Notes: a model not told the origin generated them from the sequence alone. Shown: positions 27,915 through 38,469, numbered from the stretch's first letter. The stretch is DNA of 64,000 bases from Mesorhizobium terrae (GCF_008727715.1 NZ_CP044218.1:4605501-4669500); one strand, 5' to 3'. Made by a program: numbers and translations.

Positions 27915-28982
27915 TTACTGCGGCAGCTTGTCGTCCACGCCCTTGACGTAGAAGTTCATGCCAAGCAACGTCTTGTCGTCGGCCACTTCGCCGTCCTTCA
28001 GCCACGGCGTGCCGTCCTGTTTCGCGACCGGGCCGGTGAAGGGGTTCCAGCCACCGGCGATCTTCTTCTGCGTGGCTTCCGCCATCGCCTTCACGTCGTC
28101 CGCCATGTTGGTGTAGGGCGCCATGTGCACGGCACCAGCCTTGATGCCTTCCCAACGGTCTTCCGGCTTCCAGGTGCCGTCCAGCGCCTTTTCGACGCGC
28201 TCGATGTAGTACGGACCCCAGTCGTCGACGATCGCGGTCAGCTGCGACTTCGGCGCGAACTTGATCATGTCGGAGGCCTGGCCGAAACCGTGCAGGCCGC
28301 GTTCCTGCGCTACCTGCAGCGGCGCGGTGGAATCGGTGTGCTGGACGATGACGTCGGCGCCCTGGTCAAACAACGCCTTGGCGGCGTCGGCTTCCTTGCC
28401 CGGATCGAACCAGGAATTCACCCAGACGATCTTGGCCTTGAAGTTCGGGTTGACCGACTGCGCGCCGAGCATGAAGGAGTTGATGCCCATCACCACTTCC
28501 GGGATAGGGAAGGAGACGATGTAGCCAGCGACGCCGGCTTTCGATTCCTTGGCTGCGATCTGTCCGAGAATGTAACGGCCTTCGTAGAAACGGGCGTTGT
28601 AGATGCCGAGGTTCGGCGCGGTCTTGTAGCCGGTGGCGTGCTCGAACTTGATGTCGGGGAACTTGGCCGCGACCTTCACTTCTGCGTCCATGAAGCCGAA
28701 CGAGGTGCCGAAGATCAGCTTGCAGCCCTGGCGTGCCAGGCGCTCGAAAGCGCGCTCGGCGTCCGGACCTTCAGCGACGTTTTCGAGATAAGCGGTCTCG
28801 ACCTTGTCGCCCAGCTTCTTTTCAACTGCGAGCCGACCCTGATCGTGCTGGTAGGAATAGCCGAAGTCGCCGACCGGGCCGACATAAACCCAGCAGGCCT
28901 TCAGTTTTTCGGCGGCCTCGGCCGAGACGGCGACGGACAGCGCCGCAGCCGAAGTCATCAGGGCAATCAGTAGCTTTTTCAT
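27915..28982 (-). CDS. BMP family ABC transporter substrate-binding protein
   Basis: Periplasmic solute-binding protein of the basic membrane lipoprotein (BMP/PnrA) family, which binds purine nucleosides. The 355-residue product has a cleavable signal peptide (MKKLLIALM..., cleavage near AEA-A) without a lipobox cysteine, and typical blocks such as GPVGDFGYSYQHDQG and FGTSFGFMDA. It is the last gene of a four-gene importer operon, 50 bases after the second permease gene. A CCTCCCTGACA/TGTCAGGAGG hairpin lies after its stop at about 27887-27912. Confidence 0.93.
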   Translation of the reverse strand: MKKLLIALMTSAAALSVAVSAEAAEKLKACWVYVGPVGDFGYSYQHDQGRLAVEKKLGDKVETAYLENVAEGPDAERAFERLARQGCKLIFGTSFGFMDAEVKVAAKFPDIKFEHATGYKTAPNLGIYNARFYEGRYILGQIAAKESKAGVAGYIVSFPIPEVVMGINSFMLGAQSVNPNFKAKIVWVNSWFDPGKEADAAKALFDQGADVIVQHTDSTAPLQVAQERGLHGFGQASDMIKFAPKSQLTAIVDDWGPYYIERVEKALDGTWKPEDRWEGIKAGAVHMAPYTNMADDVKAMAEATQKKIAGGWNPFTGPVAKQDGTPWLKDGEVADDKTLLGMNFYVKGVDDKLPQ

Positions 28983-29032
28983 GATGTTACCTCTCTGGAT
29001 TAACCTTGCTATGCTGGTCTTTTTCTAGGTTG

Positions 29033-29953
29033 TCAACGATCCGGAACGAAAGCCTGTCCGAGCGAAGCGGGCGTGTTCATCATCGTCAGGCGCTTGTTGC
29101 GCGAGATGACGACGAGGACGACGATGGTGGCAAGATACGGCAGCGACGACAGGAATTGCGAGGGGACCGGGATGCCGAACGCCTGCGCATGCAACTGGCC
29201 GATCCACACCGCGCCGAAGATATAGGCGCCGGCCAGCACCCGCCACGGCCGCCAGGACGCGAACACCACCAGCGCCAGCGCGATCCAGCCGCGGCCGGCT
29301 GTCATGTTCTCCACCCATTGCGGCGTGTAGACGAGGGAGAGGTGGCCGCCGGCGAGCCCGGCGCAGGCCCCGCCGAACATCACCGCCAGATAGCGGTAGC
29401 GGATGACCTGGATGCCCAGCGCATGGGCCGAGGTGTGGCTGTCGCCGATCGAGCGCAGGGTGAGGCCGGTGCGGGTCTTGAACAGGAACCACGACACGCC
29501 GAAGACCAGCGCGATCGAGATGTAGAAAATCGGATCCTGCCCGAACAGCAATTTGCCGACCACCGGCAGGTCGGTCAGCAGCGGAATGTTGAGATTGGGC
29601 AAGCGCTCGCCCGGCAGGCCGACGAAGCCAGTGCCGATCATGCCCGACAGGCCGAGACCAAGCAGCGTCAGCGACAGGCCGGTCGCGACCTGGTTGGTGG
29701 CAAGCGACAGCGTCATCACCGCAAACAGCAGCGAGAACAGCGCGCCGACAACAATCGCGGCCACGAGGCCGACCCAGGGCGAGCCGGTCAGATAGCCGGC
29801 GCCGAAGCCGGCGACCGCACCCATAACCATCATGCCTTCAACGCCGAGGTTCAGCACGCCGGAGCGCTCGACCACCAGTTCACCGATAGCCGCGATCAGA
29901 AGCGGCGTAGCGGCCGTGGCGATGGTCAGGAGAATGTTGACGGTGATGTCCAT
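29033..29953 (-). CDS. ABC transporter permease (nucleoside importer, YufQ/NupQ-like)
   Basis: A 306-residue inner-membrane permease of the branched-chain/ribose permease superfamily with eight to ten hydrophobic segments. The GVLNLGVEGMMVMGA block near residue 35 is characteristic of the BMP-type nucleoside importers. It begins one base after the stop of the first permease gene and is followed by the binding-protein gene. Confidence 0.92.
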   Translation of the reverse strand: MDITVNILLTIATAATPLLIAAIGELVVERSGVLNLGVEGMMVMGAVAGFGAGYLTGSPWVGLVAAIVVGALFSLLFAVMTLSLATNQVATGLSLTLLGLGLSGMIGTGFVGLPGERLPNLNIPLLTDLPVVGKLLFGQDPIFYISIALVFGVSWFLFKTRTGLTLRSIGDSHTSAHALGIQVIRYRYLAVMFGGACAGLAGGHLSLVYTPQWVENMTAGRGWIALALVVFASWRPWRVLAGAYIFGAVWIGQLHAQAFGIPVPSQFLSSLPYLATIVVLVVISRNKRLTMMNTPASLGQAFVPDR

Positions 29954-29954
29954 G

Positions 29955-31067
29955 TCAGTGGGCCTCTTCCAGCTTCGGCGTCGTGTCCAGCTTGGTCGCA
30001 GGGGCCAGGCCGACGAGCCGGATGCGGTAGTGGATCAGCGTGTCGCAGCCGAGAACGAAGAACAACAACATGCCCTGGAACACACGCGCCACCTTGTCGG
30101 AGAGGCCGAGCACGCTTTGGACGGCTTCGCCGCCGAGATAGGTCAATCCGAGCACAAGGCCCGCCGCGACGATGCCCAGCGGATTGAGACGACCGAGGAA
30201 AGCCACGATGATCGCGGTGAAGCCGTAACCCGGCGAAATCGACGGCTGCAATTGGCCAATCGCGCCGGACACTTCGGAAATGCCGGCAAGCCCGGCGAGA
30301 GCGCCTGACAGCATGAAGGCGAAGAACACCATGCGGTTGAAGCTGAAGCCGGCGAACCGCCCTGCCCGCGGGCTGGAGCCGAGGACGCGGATTTCAAAAC
30401 CTTTCAGCAGGCGGCTCATCAAAAGCCAGACCACCACGGCGGCGACCAGCGCGAAGACAAAGCCCATATTGGCGCGGCCCGACATCGGCATCAGTTCCGG
30501 CAGAACCGCCGACGGGTTGAACTGGACGGTCTGGGGGAAGTTGAAACCCTTGGGATCGCGCCATGGCCCGCGCACCAGCCAGTCGAGGAACAGCTGCGCG
30601 ACATAGACCAGCATGAGGCTGGTGAGGATTTCGTTGGTGTTGAAGCGGGTCTTGAGCAGTGCTGGGATGGCCGCGTAAGCCGCACCGCCGACCATGCCCA
30701 TCAGAAGCATCAGCGGCAGCACGAACGGCCCCTGCATCTGAGGATACAGCACCGGGATGATCGAGCCGGCGATGGCGCCGAAGATGAACTGACCCTCGGC
30801 ACCGATGTTCCAGATGTTGGACCGGAAACACACCGACAGGCCGACTGCGATCAGGATCAACGGCGCTGCCTTGATCGCCAGTTCGTGCAGCTGCCAGACC
30901 TCGGTGATCGGCGAGATGAAATAGGTGTAGAAGGCCGACAGCGGATTGATGCCCAACAGGGCGAACAGGATCGCGCCGGCAATCATTGTCAGGGCGAAGG
31001 CGATGAAGGGCGAAAGCGCTGAAAACAGCGCGGAACGCTGGGGACGCTTGACGAGTTCGAGGCGCAT
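29955..31067 (-). CDS. ABC transporter permease (nucleoside importer, YufP/NupP-like)
   Basis: A 370-residue permease partner of the downstream permease. It has a short basic N-terminus and about ten membrane segments, with the NIGAEGQFIFGAIAGS block equivalent to that of its partner. The ATG at 31067 shares one base with the stop of the ATPase gene (TGATG), so translation is coupled; the reading frame is open to 31319 but the extra part lies inside the ATPase gene and is arginine-rich shadow sequence. Confidence 0.92.
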   Translation of the reverse strand: MRLELVKRPQRSALFSALSPFIAFALTMIAGAILFALLGINPLSAFYTYFISPITEVWQLHELAIKAAPLILIAVGLSVCFRSNIWNIGAEGQFIFGAIAGSIIPVLYPQMQGPFVLPLMLLMGMVGGAAYAAIPALLKTRFNTNEILTSLMLVYVAQLFLDWLVRGPWRDPKGFNFPQTVQFNPSAVLPELMPMSGRANMGFVFALVAAVVVWLLMSRLLKGFEIRVLGSSPRAGRFAGFSFNRMVFFAFMLSGALAGLAGISEVSGAIGQLQPSISPGYGFTAIIVAFLGRLNPLGIVAAGLVLGLTYLGGEAVQSVLGLSDKVARVFQGMLLFFVLGCDTLIHYRIRLVGLAPATKLDTTPKLEEAH

Positions 31068-32641
31068 CACGCGGTCTCCAGGCTGTGTTCGGCGTGACCG
31101 GGCTCGGCGCCGCCCATCAGCAGGCCGATCCGTTCGAAAGTGGCTTCCGCGATTGGGATCGGTTTCGACAATTCGCCATTGTGCATGACGGCGATGGCGT
31201 CGGATATCTCGAACAGTTCGTCGAGGTCCTGGCTGATGACCAGCACTGCCGAGCCGCTGCGCGCCAGCTCGATCAGGGCTTGGCGGATATGGGCCGAGGC
31301 GCCGGCATCGACGCCCCATGTGGGCTGGTTGACGACCATGACCGTCGGGTTGCGATCCAGCTCGCGCCCGACGATGAATTTCTGCAGATTGCCGCCGGAA
31401 AGCGCCGCGGCTTCGGGATCGGGAGCACTCTTGCGCACGTCCATCACCTTGATGATGCGTTGCGCGGCTTCGTAGACGGAGCCGTTCTTGACCATGCCGC
31501 CGGCACCGACAAAGGCTCTGGCGTCGGTGGCGTGCCGTGAAAGCAGCAGATTTTCCGAGAGCTTCATGCGCGGCGCGGCACCATGGCCAAGGCGTTCCTC
31601 GGGAACGAAGGCCGCTCCCAGCATGCGCCTGCCGGTGATGCCGAGCAGCCCCGCATCCTTGCCGCGAATCCGCACGATATCGCTGCTCGCTTGTTGCGTC
31701 TCGCCGGACAGTGCTTCGAAGAGTTCGCCCTGGCCGTTGCCGGCGACACCGGCGATACCGAGAATCTCGCCCGCCTTGACCGAGAGCCAGATGTTCTTGA
31801 GTGGCATGGAGAACGGCCCGGCCGGCTTGCGGCTCAATCCGCAGACACTCAGCAGTTCCGGCGCATCGGCCAGCGATACCGGCGTGCGTTCAGCCGACTT
31901 GACCTCGCTGCCCACCATCATGCGGGCGAGCGACGCGGCCGTTTCCTCTCGCGGATTACAGTGGCCGACCACCTTGCCATGACGCAGCACCGTTGCACGA
32001 TCGCAAAGGCGCTTCACCTCTTCCAGCCTGTGCGAAATGTAGAGGATCGATTTGCCCTCGGCGCGCAAACGTTCAAGCGTCTCGAACAGCTTGTCGGCCT
32101 CCTGCGGGGTCAGCACCGAAGTCGGCTCGTCGAGGATGATGAGTTGCGGCGCCTGCAGCAGGCAGCGGATGATCTCGATGCGCTGGCGTTCGCCGACGGA
32201 CAGGTCGCCCACCAGCGAGTCCGGATCGAGCGGCAAGCCGTAAGAATAGGAAAGCGCCCTCGCCTTCGCGGCGATCGTATTGATTGGTGCGCCGTCATCC
32301 AGCGAAAGCGCGATATTTTCGGCCGCCGTCAGCGCCTCGAACAGCGAAAAATGCTGAAAAACCATGCCGATGCCGAGCTTCTTGGCAACGCTCGGACTGG
32401 TCATCCTGACGGCCTCGCCATTCCAGCGGATTTCGCCGGAATGCGGCTCCAGCGAGCCGAACAGCATTTTCACCAGCGTCGACTTGCCGGCGCCGTTCTC
32501 GCCGAGAAGCGCGTGGATTTCGCCTTTCGCGATGGTGAGGTCGACATGATCGCACGCGGTCAGCGTGCCGAATATCTTCGTCAGTCCGCGGACCTCTAAC
32601 AGGTTCGCGGTGCCGTCTTGTGCACTCACAGTGCCTCCCAT
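31067..32641 (-). CDS. ABC transporter ATP-binding protein with two ATPase domains (YufO/NupO-like)
   Basis: Energises the nucleoside importer. The 524-residue protein carries two tandem ABC domains: the first has Walker A GENGAGKST (about residue 48) and LSVGERQRIEI signature with Walker B LIILDEPTS; the second has a degenerate Walker A region (GVAGNGQGEL) but a good signature, LSGGNLQKFIVGREL. This asymmetry is normal for the sugar/nucleoside class. A GTG at 32629 with GGGAGG four bases upstream is as good a start as the ATG at 32641. First gene of the operon ATPase-permease-permease-binding protein. Confidence 0.94.
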   Translation of the reverse strand: MGGTVSAQDGTANLLEVRGLTKIFGTLTACDHVDLTIAKGEIHALLGENGAGKSTLVKMLFGSLEPHSGEIRWNGEAVRMTSPSVAKKLGIGMVFQHFSLFEALTAAENIALSLDDGAPINTIAAKARALSYSYGLPLDPDSLVGDLSVGERQRIEIIRCLLQAPQLIILDEPTSVLTPQEADKLFETLERLRAEGKSILYISHRLEEVKRLCDRATVLRHGKVVGHCNPREETAASLARMMVGSEVKSAERTPVSLADAPELLSVCGLSRKPAGPFSMPLKNIWLSVKAGEILGIAGVAGNGQGELFEALSGETQQASSDIVRIRGKDAGLLGITGRRMLGAAFVPEERLGHGAAPRMKLSENLLLSRHATDARAFVGAGGMVKNGSVYEAAQRIIKVMDVRKSAPDPEAAALSGGNLQKFIVGRELDRNPTVMVVNQPTWGVDAGASAHIRQALIELARSGSAVLVISQDLDELFEISDAIAVMHNGELSKPIPIAEATFERIGLLMGGAEPGHAEHSLETA

Positions 32642-32763
32642 CCGGTTTTCCCAGATATGTTCTGTGTTCCCGCAATCATCGTAGGCAGCAGCTGCTTATT
32701 TCGGATAGCGGCACGCATATTGAAAGAGCTTCAAGAATTTCAGCAAGACACCTAGGTTCGCGC

Positions 32764-33741
32764 TCAAGGAATAAGCACTGTCGCTCCTGTCGTCTTGCGC
32801 CCTTCAAGATCGGCGTGGGCTCTTCCGGCGTCCTTCAAAGCATAACTCTGATTGATCTTGATCTCGACCGCGCCGGCCAGCACGACGTCGAACAACGCCC
32901 GAGCCGACGCTTCGAGATCCTCGCGCCTGGCGTTGTAGACGAACAGCGTCGGCCGGGTGGCGAAGAGCGAGCCTTTCTGCGCCAACAGCGCAATGTTGAA
33001 AGGCGGGATCGGACCTGAAGACTGGCCAAACGATACGAACGTGCCGAGCGGTCGCAAGCAATCCAGCGAAGCCGGGAACGTATCCTTGCCGACCGCGTCA
33101 TAGACGACATCGCATTTGCGGCCACCGGTCAGGCGGGCAACCTCAGCAACGAAATCCTGCGTTTTGTAATCGATGACATGGTCGTAGCCATGCGCCCTGG
33201 CCAGTTCCGCCTTGTCGGGCGAGCTGGCCGTGCCGATCACCGTCGCGCCAAGGTGCTTGGCCCATTGGCCGAGGATCAGGCCGACGCCGCCGGCCGCGGC
33301 ATGATAGAGAACGGTGTTACCTGGCCCCACCTTGAAGGTACGCCGCACGAGATATTCGGCGGTCATGCCCTTCAGCATCATGGCTGCGGCCTGTTCGTCC
33401 GAAATGCCGTCGGGAATTTTCACCACGCGATCAGCCGCGATCACCCGCTGTTCGGCATAGGCGCCGACGGCAACCGCATAGGCAATGCGATCTCCCACCT
33501 TGAGGCCTTCGACGCCTTCGCCCAGTTCAAGCACGACGCCGGCAGCCTCGCCGCCCGGGATCAGCGGCAGGCCGTCCGGGGCCGCGTACAATCCGTTGCG
33601 GTAATAAACGTCGATGAAATTGAGGCCGATCGCCGTGTGCCGGACTAGGATCTGGCCGGGTCCCGGACGACCGGGATCGACGTCCTCGTAAATCAGCGCT
33701 TCAGGTCCGCCATGGGCGTGAATGCGGATGGCCTTGCTCAT
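32764..33741 (-). CDS. Quinone oxidoreductase (NADPH:quinone reductase family)
   Basis: A 325-residue zinc-independent medium-chain dehydrogenase of the QOR type that reduces quinones or related electrophiles with NADPH. The nucleotide-binding motif AAAGGVGLILGQ and the RNGLYAAPDGLPLIPGGEAAG region are typical of QOR. The ATG at 33741 starts two bases after the Pcs stop; a TTG at 33747 overlapping it is less likely. Operon partner of pcs. Confidence 0.93.
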   Translation of the reverse strand: MSKAIRIHAHGGPEALIYEDVDPGRPGPGQILVRHTAIGLNFIDVYYRNGLYAAPDGLPLIPGGEAAGVVLELGEGVEGLKVGDRIAYAVAVGAYAEQRVIAADRVVKIPDGISDEQAAAMMLKGMTAEYLVRRTFKVGPGNTVLYHAAAGGVGLILGQWAKHLGATVIGTASSPDKAELARAHGYDHVIDYKTQDFVAEVARLTGGRKCDVVYDAVGKDTFPASLDCLRPLGTFVSFGQSSGPIPPFNIALLAQKGSLFATRPTLFVYNARREDLEASARALFDVVLAGAVEIKINQSYALKDAGRAHADLEGRKTTGATVLIP

Positions 33742-33743
33742 CT

Positions 33744-34550
33744 TCAAGCTTTCCTGGCGCCGAGATTGGGGAAGAACTGCATAACGCCGCCGATGCAGAA
33801 CAGATAGAGGCCAGTCAGGCTGATACCGATCTTCGTGAACAGGCTGACCTGTTCACCTAGAACCCCGATCTGATTGTAGAAACTGGCCAAGGCCGACTGC
33901 GCCAGCGCAAGCGCGCCGAAGGCGCACCAAAGCAGCGTAACCGTCAAATTCACCGGCCGCAGCCGCACCACCCGGACGGGGTGCAGGAAATTGATCGGCA
34001 CGAAGGTGAGAATGCCGGCCGTCACTACGATGGCGAACGACACCCATTGGCCGGGCTCGATGACAAAGAGCGTGAACACAACCATGTTCCACACCACCGG
34101 GAAGCCCTTGAAGAAGTTCTCCTTCGTTTTCATGCCGGTGTCGGCGTAGTAGATCGCGCTCGACACCACGATGATCGCCGCCGAGAGGAAGGAAAGCCCC
34201 TCGCCCATGAAACCGCGCTGGTAAAGCGCGAAGGCAGGGATCAGCACGTAGGTCACGTAGTCGATGATGTTGTCGAGCAATTCGCCCGACCAGGTCGGCA
34301 GGATTTCCTTGACCTCAAGCTTGCGCGCGATCGGCCCGTCGATACCGTCGACGAACAGCGCGAGACCCAGCCACCAGAACATCGCCGTCCAGCGTTCCTC
34401 GCTTGCTGCAACCAGCGACAGGAAAGCCAGGAAGGATCCTGACGCCGTAAGCAGATGGACGGAGAACGCCCTCGCTTGCGGCCATGTCAGCTTTTTCTTC
34501 GGGCGTGGAATGCGCTCGACAATCTTTTTCGCGGTTGTTTTGTTTTTCAC
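33744..34550 (-). CDS. pcs: Phosphatidylcholine synthase
   Basis: Condenses choline with CDP-diacylglycerol to form phosphatidylcholine in one step, in the inner membrane; the pathway is characteristic of rhizobia, brucellae and other host-associated bacteria. The 268-residue protein has about eight membrane segments and the CDP-alcohol phosphotransferase signature in the form DGIDGPIAR ... SGELLDNIIDY (residues about 68-100), with its aspartates intact. The N-terminus is lysine-rich. It precedes the quinone oxidoreductase gene with two bases between stop and start. Confidence 0.95.
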   Translation of the reverse strand: MKNKTTAKKIVERIPRPKKKLTWPQARAFSVHLLTASGSFLAFLSLVAASEERWTAMFWWLGLALFVDGIDGPIARKLEVKEILPTWSGELLDNIIDYVTYVLIPAFALYQRGFMGEGLSFLSAAIIVVSSAIYYADTGMKTKENFFKGFPVVWNMVVFTLFVIEPGQWVSFAIVVTAGILTFVPINFLHPVRVVRLRPVNLTVTLLWCAFGALALAQSALASFYNQIGVLGEQVSLFTKIGISLTGLYLFCIGGVMQFFPNLGARKA

Positions 34551-34834
34551 GGCCCCGCCAATCCAGCTTGCAGAACGCCCCGGTCCCCTTGTCGCTGGGA
34601 CACTAATAGGAGGGTGGCGACCCGTACAAGCGGTATCGCATCGACCCGGCCAACGGGTCCCCGGTCAGCCGAGCGTTCTTCGATCTCGGGAAGCGGGTGG
34701 ATCATGGGTTAGCAATGGGCTGAATCGCCACGTTGATCAAGCAAGTCTCACTGCACTATATGCATTGTTCACGGCTGGTCGAACCGACACCCGAAAATGT
34801 TTGATCCGCCTGCCGAACAACGGGGCGCTCACCG

Positions 34835-36049
34835 ATGCCAGACAACACCGCCAAAGCCCCTGTTCTCGTTGCCGGTACCGGTCCAGCCGGCCTTGTCGCG
34901 GCACTCGGCTTCGCTCATGCCGGTTTTCCAGTGACGCTGGCTGGCCCCGAGGCCAATGCCGCCGACGGCCGCACCACCGCGCTGATGAACCCGGCACTCA
35001 AGGTCCTCGAACGACTGGGTGTGCTCGAAGACTTGCGGGCGGTCGCCGCGCCTTTGAAGGTGATGCGCATTGTCGATGCCACGCGCCGCCTGATCCGCAG
35101 CCCGGTCGTCACCTTTCGCGCGAGCGAGATCGATGAGGAGCAGTTCGGCCTGAATTTCCCCAACACTGTGCTCAATCCCGCGCTGGCAAAAGCGGTCGCA
35201 GTGCACCCTGGCATCGAATGGCGCAAATCGCTGGTCGAGACCTGGTCCCTCGACGCCGATGCGGCGACCGCCCGGCTCACCGATGGCACAACCGCTTCGG
35301 CTTCTCTCGCCGTTGCCGCCGACGGCCGGCTTTCGCCGGCCCGCGAGGCATCCGGCATTGCCACGTCCAAGCGCCCCTATCCGCAAGCTGCGCTGGTGCT
35401 GAACTTCACCCACCGGACCGACCACAACTTTACCTCGACCGAGTTCCACACCGAAACCGGCCCGTTCACCCAGGTGCCTCTACCCGGCAATCGTTCGAGC
35501 CTGGTCTGGGTGGTCGAACCCGAAACCGCGAAGGAGCTGGCGGCGCTTGACGACGCTTCGTTGTCGCTGCGGGTGGAAGAGCGCATGCAATCAATGCTTG
35601 GTCGCGTCACCGTCGAGCCCGGCCGGCAGATTTATCCCTTGTCTGCGGCGACACCGTTGCGCTTTGCGGCAAAGCGTATCGCGCTGGTCGGCGAAGCGGC
35701 GCATGTGTTCCCACCGATCGGCGCACAGGGGCTGAACCTTGGCATCAGGGATGTCGACGACCTCATTGGTGTTGCTTTGAAAAACTCGTCCGACCCCGGC
35801 GCGGCAAGGGCACTTGCCGCCTATGATTTCAAACGCCGGCCCGACATCCTCGCCAGGAGTGGTGCTGTCAATCTTTTGAACATGTCGCTGCTTTCTGACA
35901 TGCTGCCCGCGCAGATGGCGCGCAGCGCGGGACTGAGCTTGCTCGGTGGTTTTGCGCCACTGCGCGCCTTCTTCATGCGCGAGGGCCTGCGCCCCGGCAG
36001 CGGTTTCGCCGCCATCTTTGGCGGGTTAGGGGAACAGGTCCGCCGGTAG
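34835..36049 (+). CDS. UbiH/UbiF/COQ6 family FAD-dependent monooxygenase
   Basis: A 404-residue flavoprotein hydroxylase of the ubiquinone-biosynthesis type. The N-terminal FAD fingerprint GTGPAGLVAALG, the middle DGRLSPAR block, and the second FAD motif GEAAHVFPPIGAQGLNLGIRDVDDL (given as positions about 288-312) define the family. The exact ring position hydroxylated cannot be told; UbiH, UbiF and UbiL-like members look alike. It is a single gene divergent from pcs. Confidence 0.9.
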   Translation: MPDNTAKAPVLVAGTGPAGLVAALGFAHAGFPVTLAGPEANAADGRTTALMNPALKVLERLGVLEDLRAVAAPLKVMRIVDATRRLIRSPVVTFRASEIDEEQFGLNFPNTVLNPALAKAVAVHPGIEWRKSLVETWSLDADAATARLTDGTTASASLAVAADGRLSPAREASGIATSKRPYPQAALVLNFTHRTDHNFTSTEFHTETGPFTQVPLPGNRSSLVWVVEPETAKELAALDDASLSLRVEERMQSMLGRVTVEPGRQIYPLSAATPLRFAAKRIALVGEAAHVFPPIGAQGLNLGIRDVDDLIGVALKNSSDPGAARALAAYDFKRRPDILARSGAVNLLNMSLLSDMLPAQMARSAGLSLLGGFAPLRAFFMREGLRPGSGFAAIFGGLGEQVRR

Positions 36050-36272
36050 AATGCCGTGGCGGCTCAGATAAAAACGGCCCGGTGACGGTGAATACCGGCA
36101 GGCAGGTCGTGTCGACACGCTCGCAGAAGCCCGCTGTACCCAGACCCCATTATGTCATTCACCGATCCTCCTTGTTTCAGGCTAAAGCCTAGGGATCGCG
36201 CGCAATCAGCAAAGGATTGAATTGCGGCCGATGCTGCGCCAAATAACAATGGAAAGTCGCGTGGTGAGTATC

Positions 36273-36596
36273 ATGAAAACAGCCAGATTCTCGATCGGAC
36301 AGGTGGTGCGCCATCGGCTGTTCCCGTTCCGCGGCATCATCTTCGACGTCGACCCGCAATTCGCCAACACGGAAGAATGGTATCAATCCATTCCCGCCGA
36401 GGTCAGGCCAAGCAAGGACCAACCTTTTTACCACCTGCTGGCCGAGAATTCGGAGACCGAATACATCGCCTATGTCTCGGAACAGAACCTGCTGGAAGAC
36501 GATTCCGGCGACCCTGTCCGCCATCCACAGATCAAGGACATGTTCGACAAGAAGCCGGACGGCCGCTACGAGCCGAAGGGCCAATCCAGGCACTGA
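36273..36596 (+). CDS. hspQ: Heat shock protein HspQ (YccV-like, hemimethylated-DNA-binding fold)
   Basis: A 107-residue protein of the YccV/HspQ family, in E. coli a specificity factor for Lon protease and a heat-shock protein. The start region FSIGQVVRHRLFPFRGIIFDVDP is the family signature. I use the ATG at 36273; ATGs at 36249 and 36222 add residues not seen in the family. It converges on aspS, sharing a bidirectional terminator. Confidence 0.93.
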   Translation: MKTARFSIGQVVRHRLFPFRGIIFDVDPQFANTEEWYQSIPAEVRPSKDQPFYHLLAENSETEYIAYVSEQNLLEDDSGDPVRHPQIKDMFDKKPDGRYEPKGQSRH

Positions 36597-36613
36597 GGGC
36601 TCGGCCTAAAAGC

Positions 36614-36643
36614 AAAAAGGCTCCGGATTTCCGGAGCCTTTTT
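36614..36643. terminator. Bidirectional intrinsic terminator between hspQ and aspS
   Basis: AAAAAGGCTCCGG (36614-36626) pairs with CCGGAGCCTTTTT (36631-36643) around a four-base loop. Read on either strand it gives a GC-rich stem followed by a T-run, so it serves both converging genes. Confidence 0.93.
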
Positions 36644-36678
36644 CGTATTAGATCAACAAGCAAAGCGCTTGAAACGGC

Positions 36679-38469
36679 TCACGCTTCCTTCTTTTGCGGC
36701 AGAACGCGCAGTTCGAGCTCGCGCAATTGTGTCAGCGTCGCCGGGCTCGGCGCGCCCATGAGCAAATCCTGCGCCTGCTGGTTCATCGGGAACAGCGAGA
36801 TTTCGCGCAGGTTCTTGGCGCCGACGAGCAGCATGACGACGCGGTCGATGCCGAAGGCCGCGCCACCATGCGGCGGAGCGCCATACTGGAAGGCGCGATA
36901 GAGGCCACCGAAGCGATCCTCGACGTCCTGCTGGCTGAGGCCGACCTTCTCGAAAGCCGCCACCATGGTCTCGGGCGACTGGTTGCGGATCGAGCCCGAG
37001 GCGATCTCGAAGCCGTTGCAGACCGCGTCGTACTGGAATGCCTTGATCGTCAGCGGATCCTGGTTCTGCAACGCCTCGAGGCCACCCTGCGGCATCGAGA
37101 ACGGATTGTGCGCGAAATCGACCTTCTTTTCCTCTTCGCTCCATTCGAAGAACGGGAAGTCGACGATCCAGCACAGTTCGAAACGGTCGCGGTCGACGAG
37201 GTTCAACTCTTCGCCGGCACGGGTACGCGCCTCACCGGCGAATTTGTAGAACTTGTCCGGCTCGCCGGCGACGAAGAAACAAGCATCGCCATCATCGAGG
37301 CCGAGCTGCGTACGGATCGCGTCGGTACGTTCCTCGCCGATGTTCTTGGCAAGCGGGCCGGCGCCTTCGAGCTTCTCGCCTTCCTTGCGCCAGAAGATGT
37401 AGCCGAGGCCCGGCTGGCCCTGCTGCTGGGCCCAGGCGTTCATACGGTCGCAGAAGGCGCGCGAACCGCCAGTTTTGGCAGGGATCGCCCAGACCTGAAC
37501 CTTCGGGTTGGAGGCGATCATGTTTGCGAAGACCTTGAAGCCCGAGCCGGCGAAATGGTCTGTCACAGCTTCCATGACGATCGGGTTGCGCAGATCCGGC
37601 TTGTCGGAGCCGTATTTGCGGATCGCCTCGGAATAGGGAATGCGCGGCCATTCCTTGGTGACGGGCTTGCCCTCGGCAAACTCCTCGAACACCTTGGTCA
37701 TCAGCGGACCCATGGTGTTCCAGACGTCTTCCTGGGTCACGAAGCTCATTTCGAGGTCGAGCTGGTAGAATTCGCCCGGCAGGCGGTCGGCGCGCGGGTC
37801 CTCGTCGCGGAAGCACGGCGCGATCTGGAAGTAGCGGTCGAAACCGGCGACCATCAGCAACTGCTTGTACTGCTGCGGTGCCTGCGGCAGCGCGTAGAAA
37901 GTGCCGGGGTGGATGCGGCTCGGCACCAGGAAGTCGCGCGCGCCTTCCGGCGAGGAAGCGGTCAGGATCGGCGTCGAATATTCGGTGAAACCGGCGCCGC
38001 CCATCTCGCGCCGCATGGCGGCGATGACCTGCGTGCGCTTGACGATGTTCTTGTGCAGCGTGTCGCGGCGCAGATCGAGGAAGCGGTACTTCAGGCGCAC
38101 GTCCTCCGGATAGTCGGGCTCGCCGAACACCGGCAGCGGCAGTTCCTTCGCCGCCGACAACACTTCGATCTCGCGCGCGAAAATCTCGATCTCGCCGGTC
38201 GGCAGGTTGGGGTTGGCCGTCTCGGCCATGCGCGCCTTGACCTCGCCGTCGACGCGGATGACCCATTCGCCGCGAACGGTTTCGGCGATCTTGAAGGCCG
38301 GCGAATCCGGATCGGCAACGATCTGCGTCAGGCCGTAGTGGTCGCGCAAATCGATGAACAGCAGGCCGCCATGATCTCGCACGCGATGGACCCAGCCGGA
38401 GAGCCGGACATTCTGACCGACATCCGATTTCCTGAGGGCGGCACAGGTGTGGCTGCGGTAACGATGCAT
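36679..38469 (-). CDS. aspS: Aspartyl-tRNA synthetase
   Basis: Class II synthetase charging tRNA-Asp (and probably tRNA-Asn, since many rhizobia use the amidotransferase route). The 596-residue protein begins [13 protein letters not shown], followed by the OB-fold anticodon domain, catalytic motif 2 ([10 protein letters not shown]), the bacterial insertion domain, and motif 3 (GIDRVVMLL). I chose the ATG at 38469; the upstream frame to 38574 is not part of the family. It converges on hspQ. Confidence 0.97.
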   Translation of the reverse strand: MHRYRSHTCAALRKSDVGQNVRLSGWVHRVRDHGGLLFIDLRDHYGLTQIVADPDSPAFKIAETVRGEWVIRVDGEVKARMAETANPNLPTGEIEIFAREIEVLSAAKELPLPVFGEPDYPEDVRLKYRFLDLRRDTLHKNIVKRTQVIAAMRREMGGAGFTEYSTPILTASSPEGARDFLVPSRIHPGTFYALPQAPQQYKQLLMVAGFDRYFQIAPCFRDEDPRADRLPGEFYQLDLEMSFVTQEDVWNTMGPLMTKVFEEFAEGKPVTKEWPRIPYSEAIRKYGSDKPDLRNPIVMEAVTDHFAGSGFKVFANMIASNPKVQVWAIPAKTGGSRAFCDRMNAWAQQQGQPGLGYIFWRKEGEKLEGAGPLAKNIGEERTDAIRTQLGLDDGDACFFVAGEPDKFYKFAGEARTRAGEELNLVDRDRFELCWIVDFPFFEWSEEEKKVDFAHNPFSMPQGGLEALQNQDPLTIKAFQYDAVCNGFEIASGSIRNQSPETMVAAFEKVGLSQQDVEDRFGGLYRAFQYGAPPHGGAAFGIDRVVMLLVGAKNLREISLFPMNQQAQDLLMGAPSPATLTQLRELELRVLPQKKEA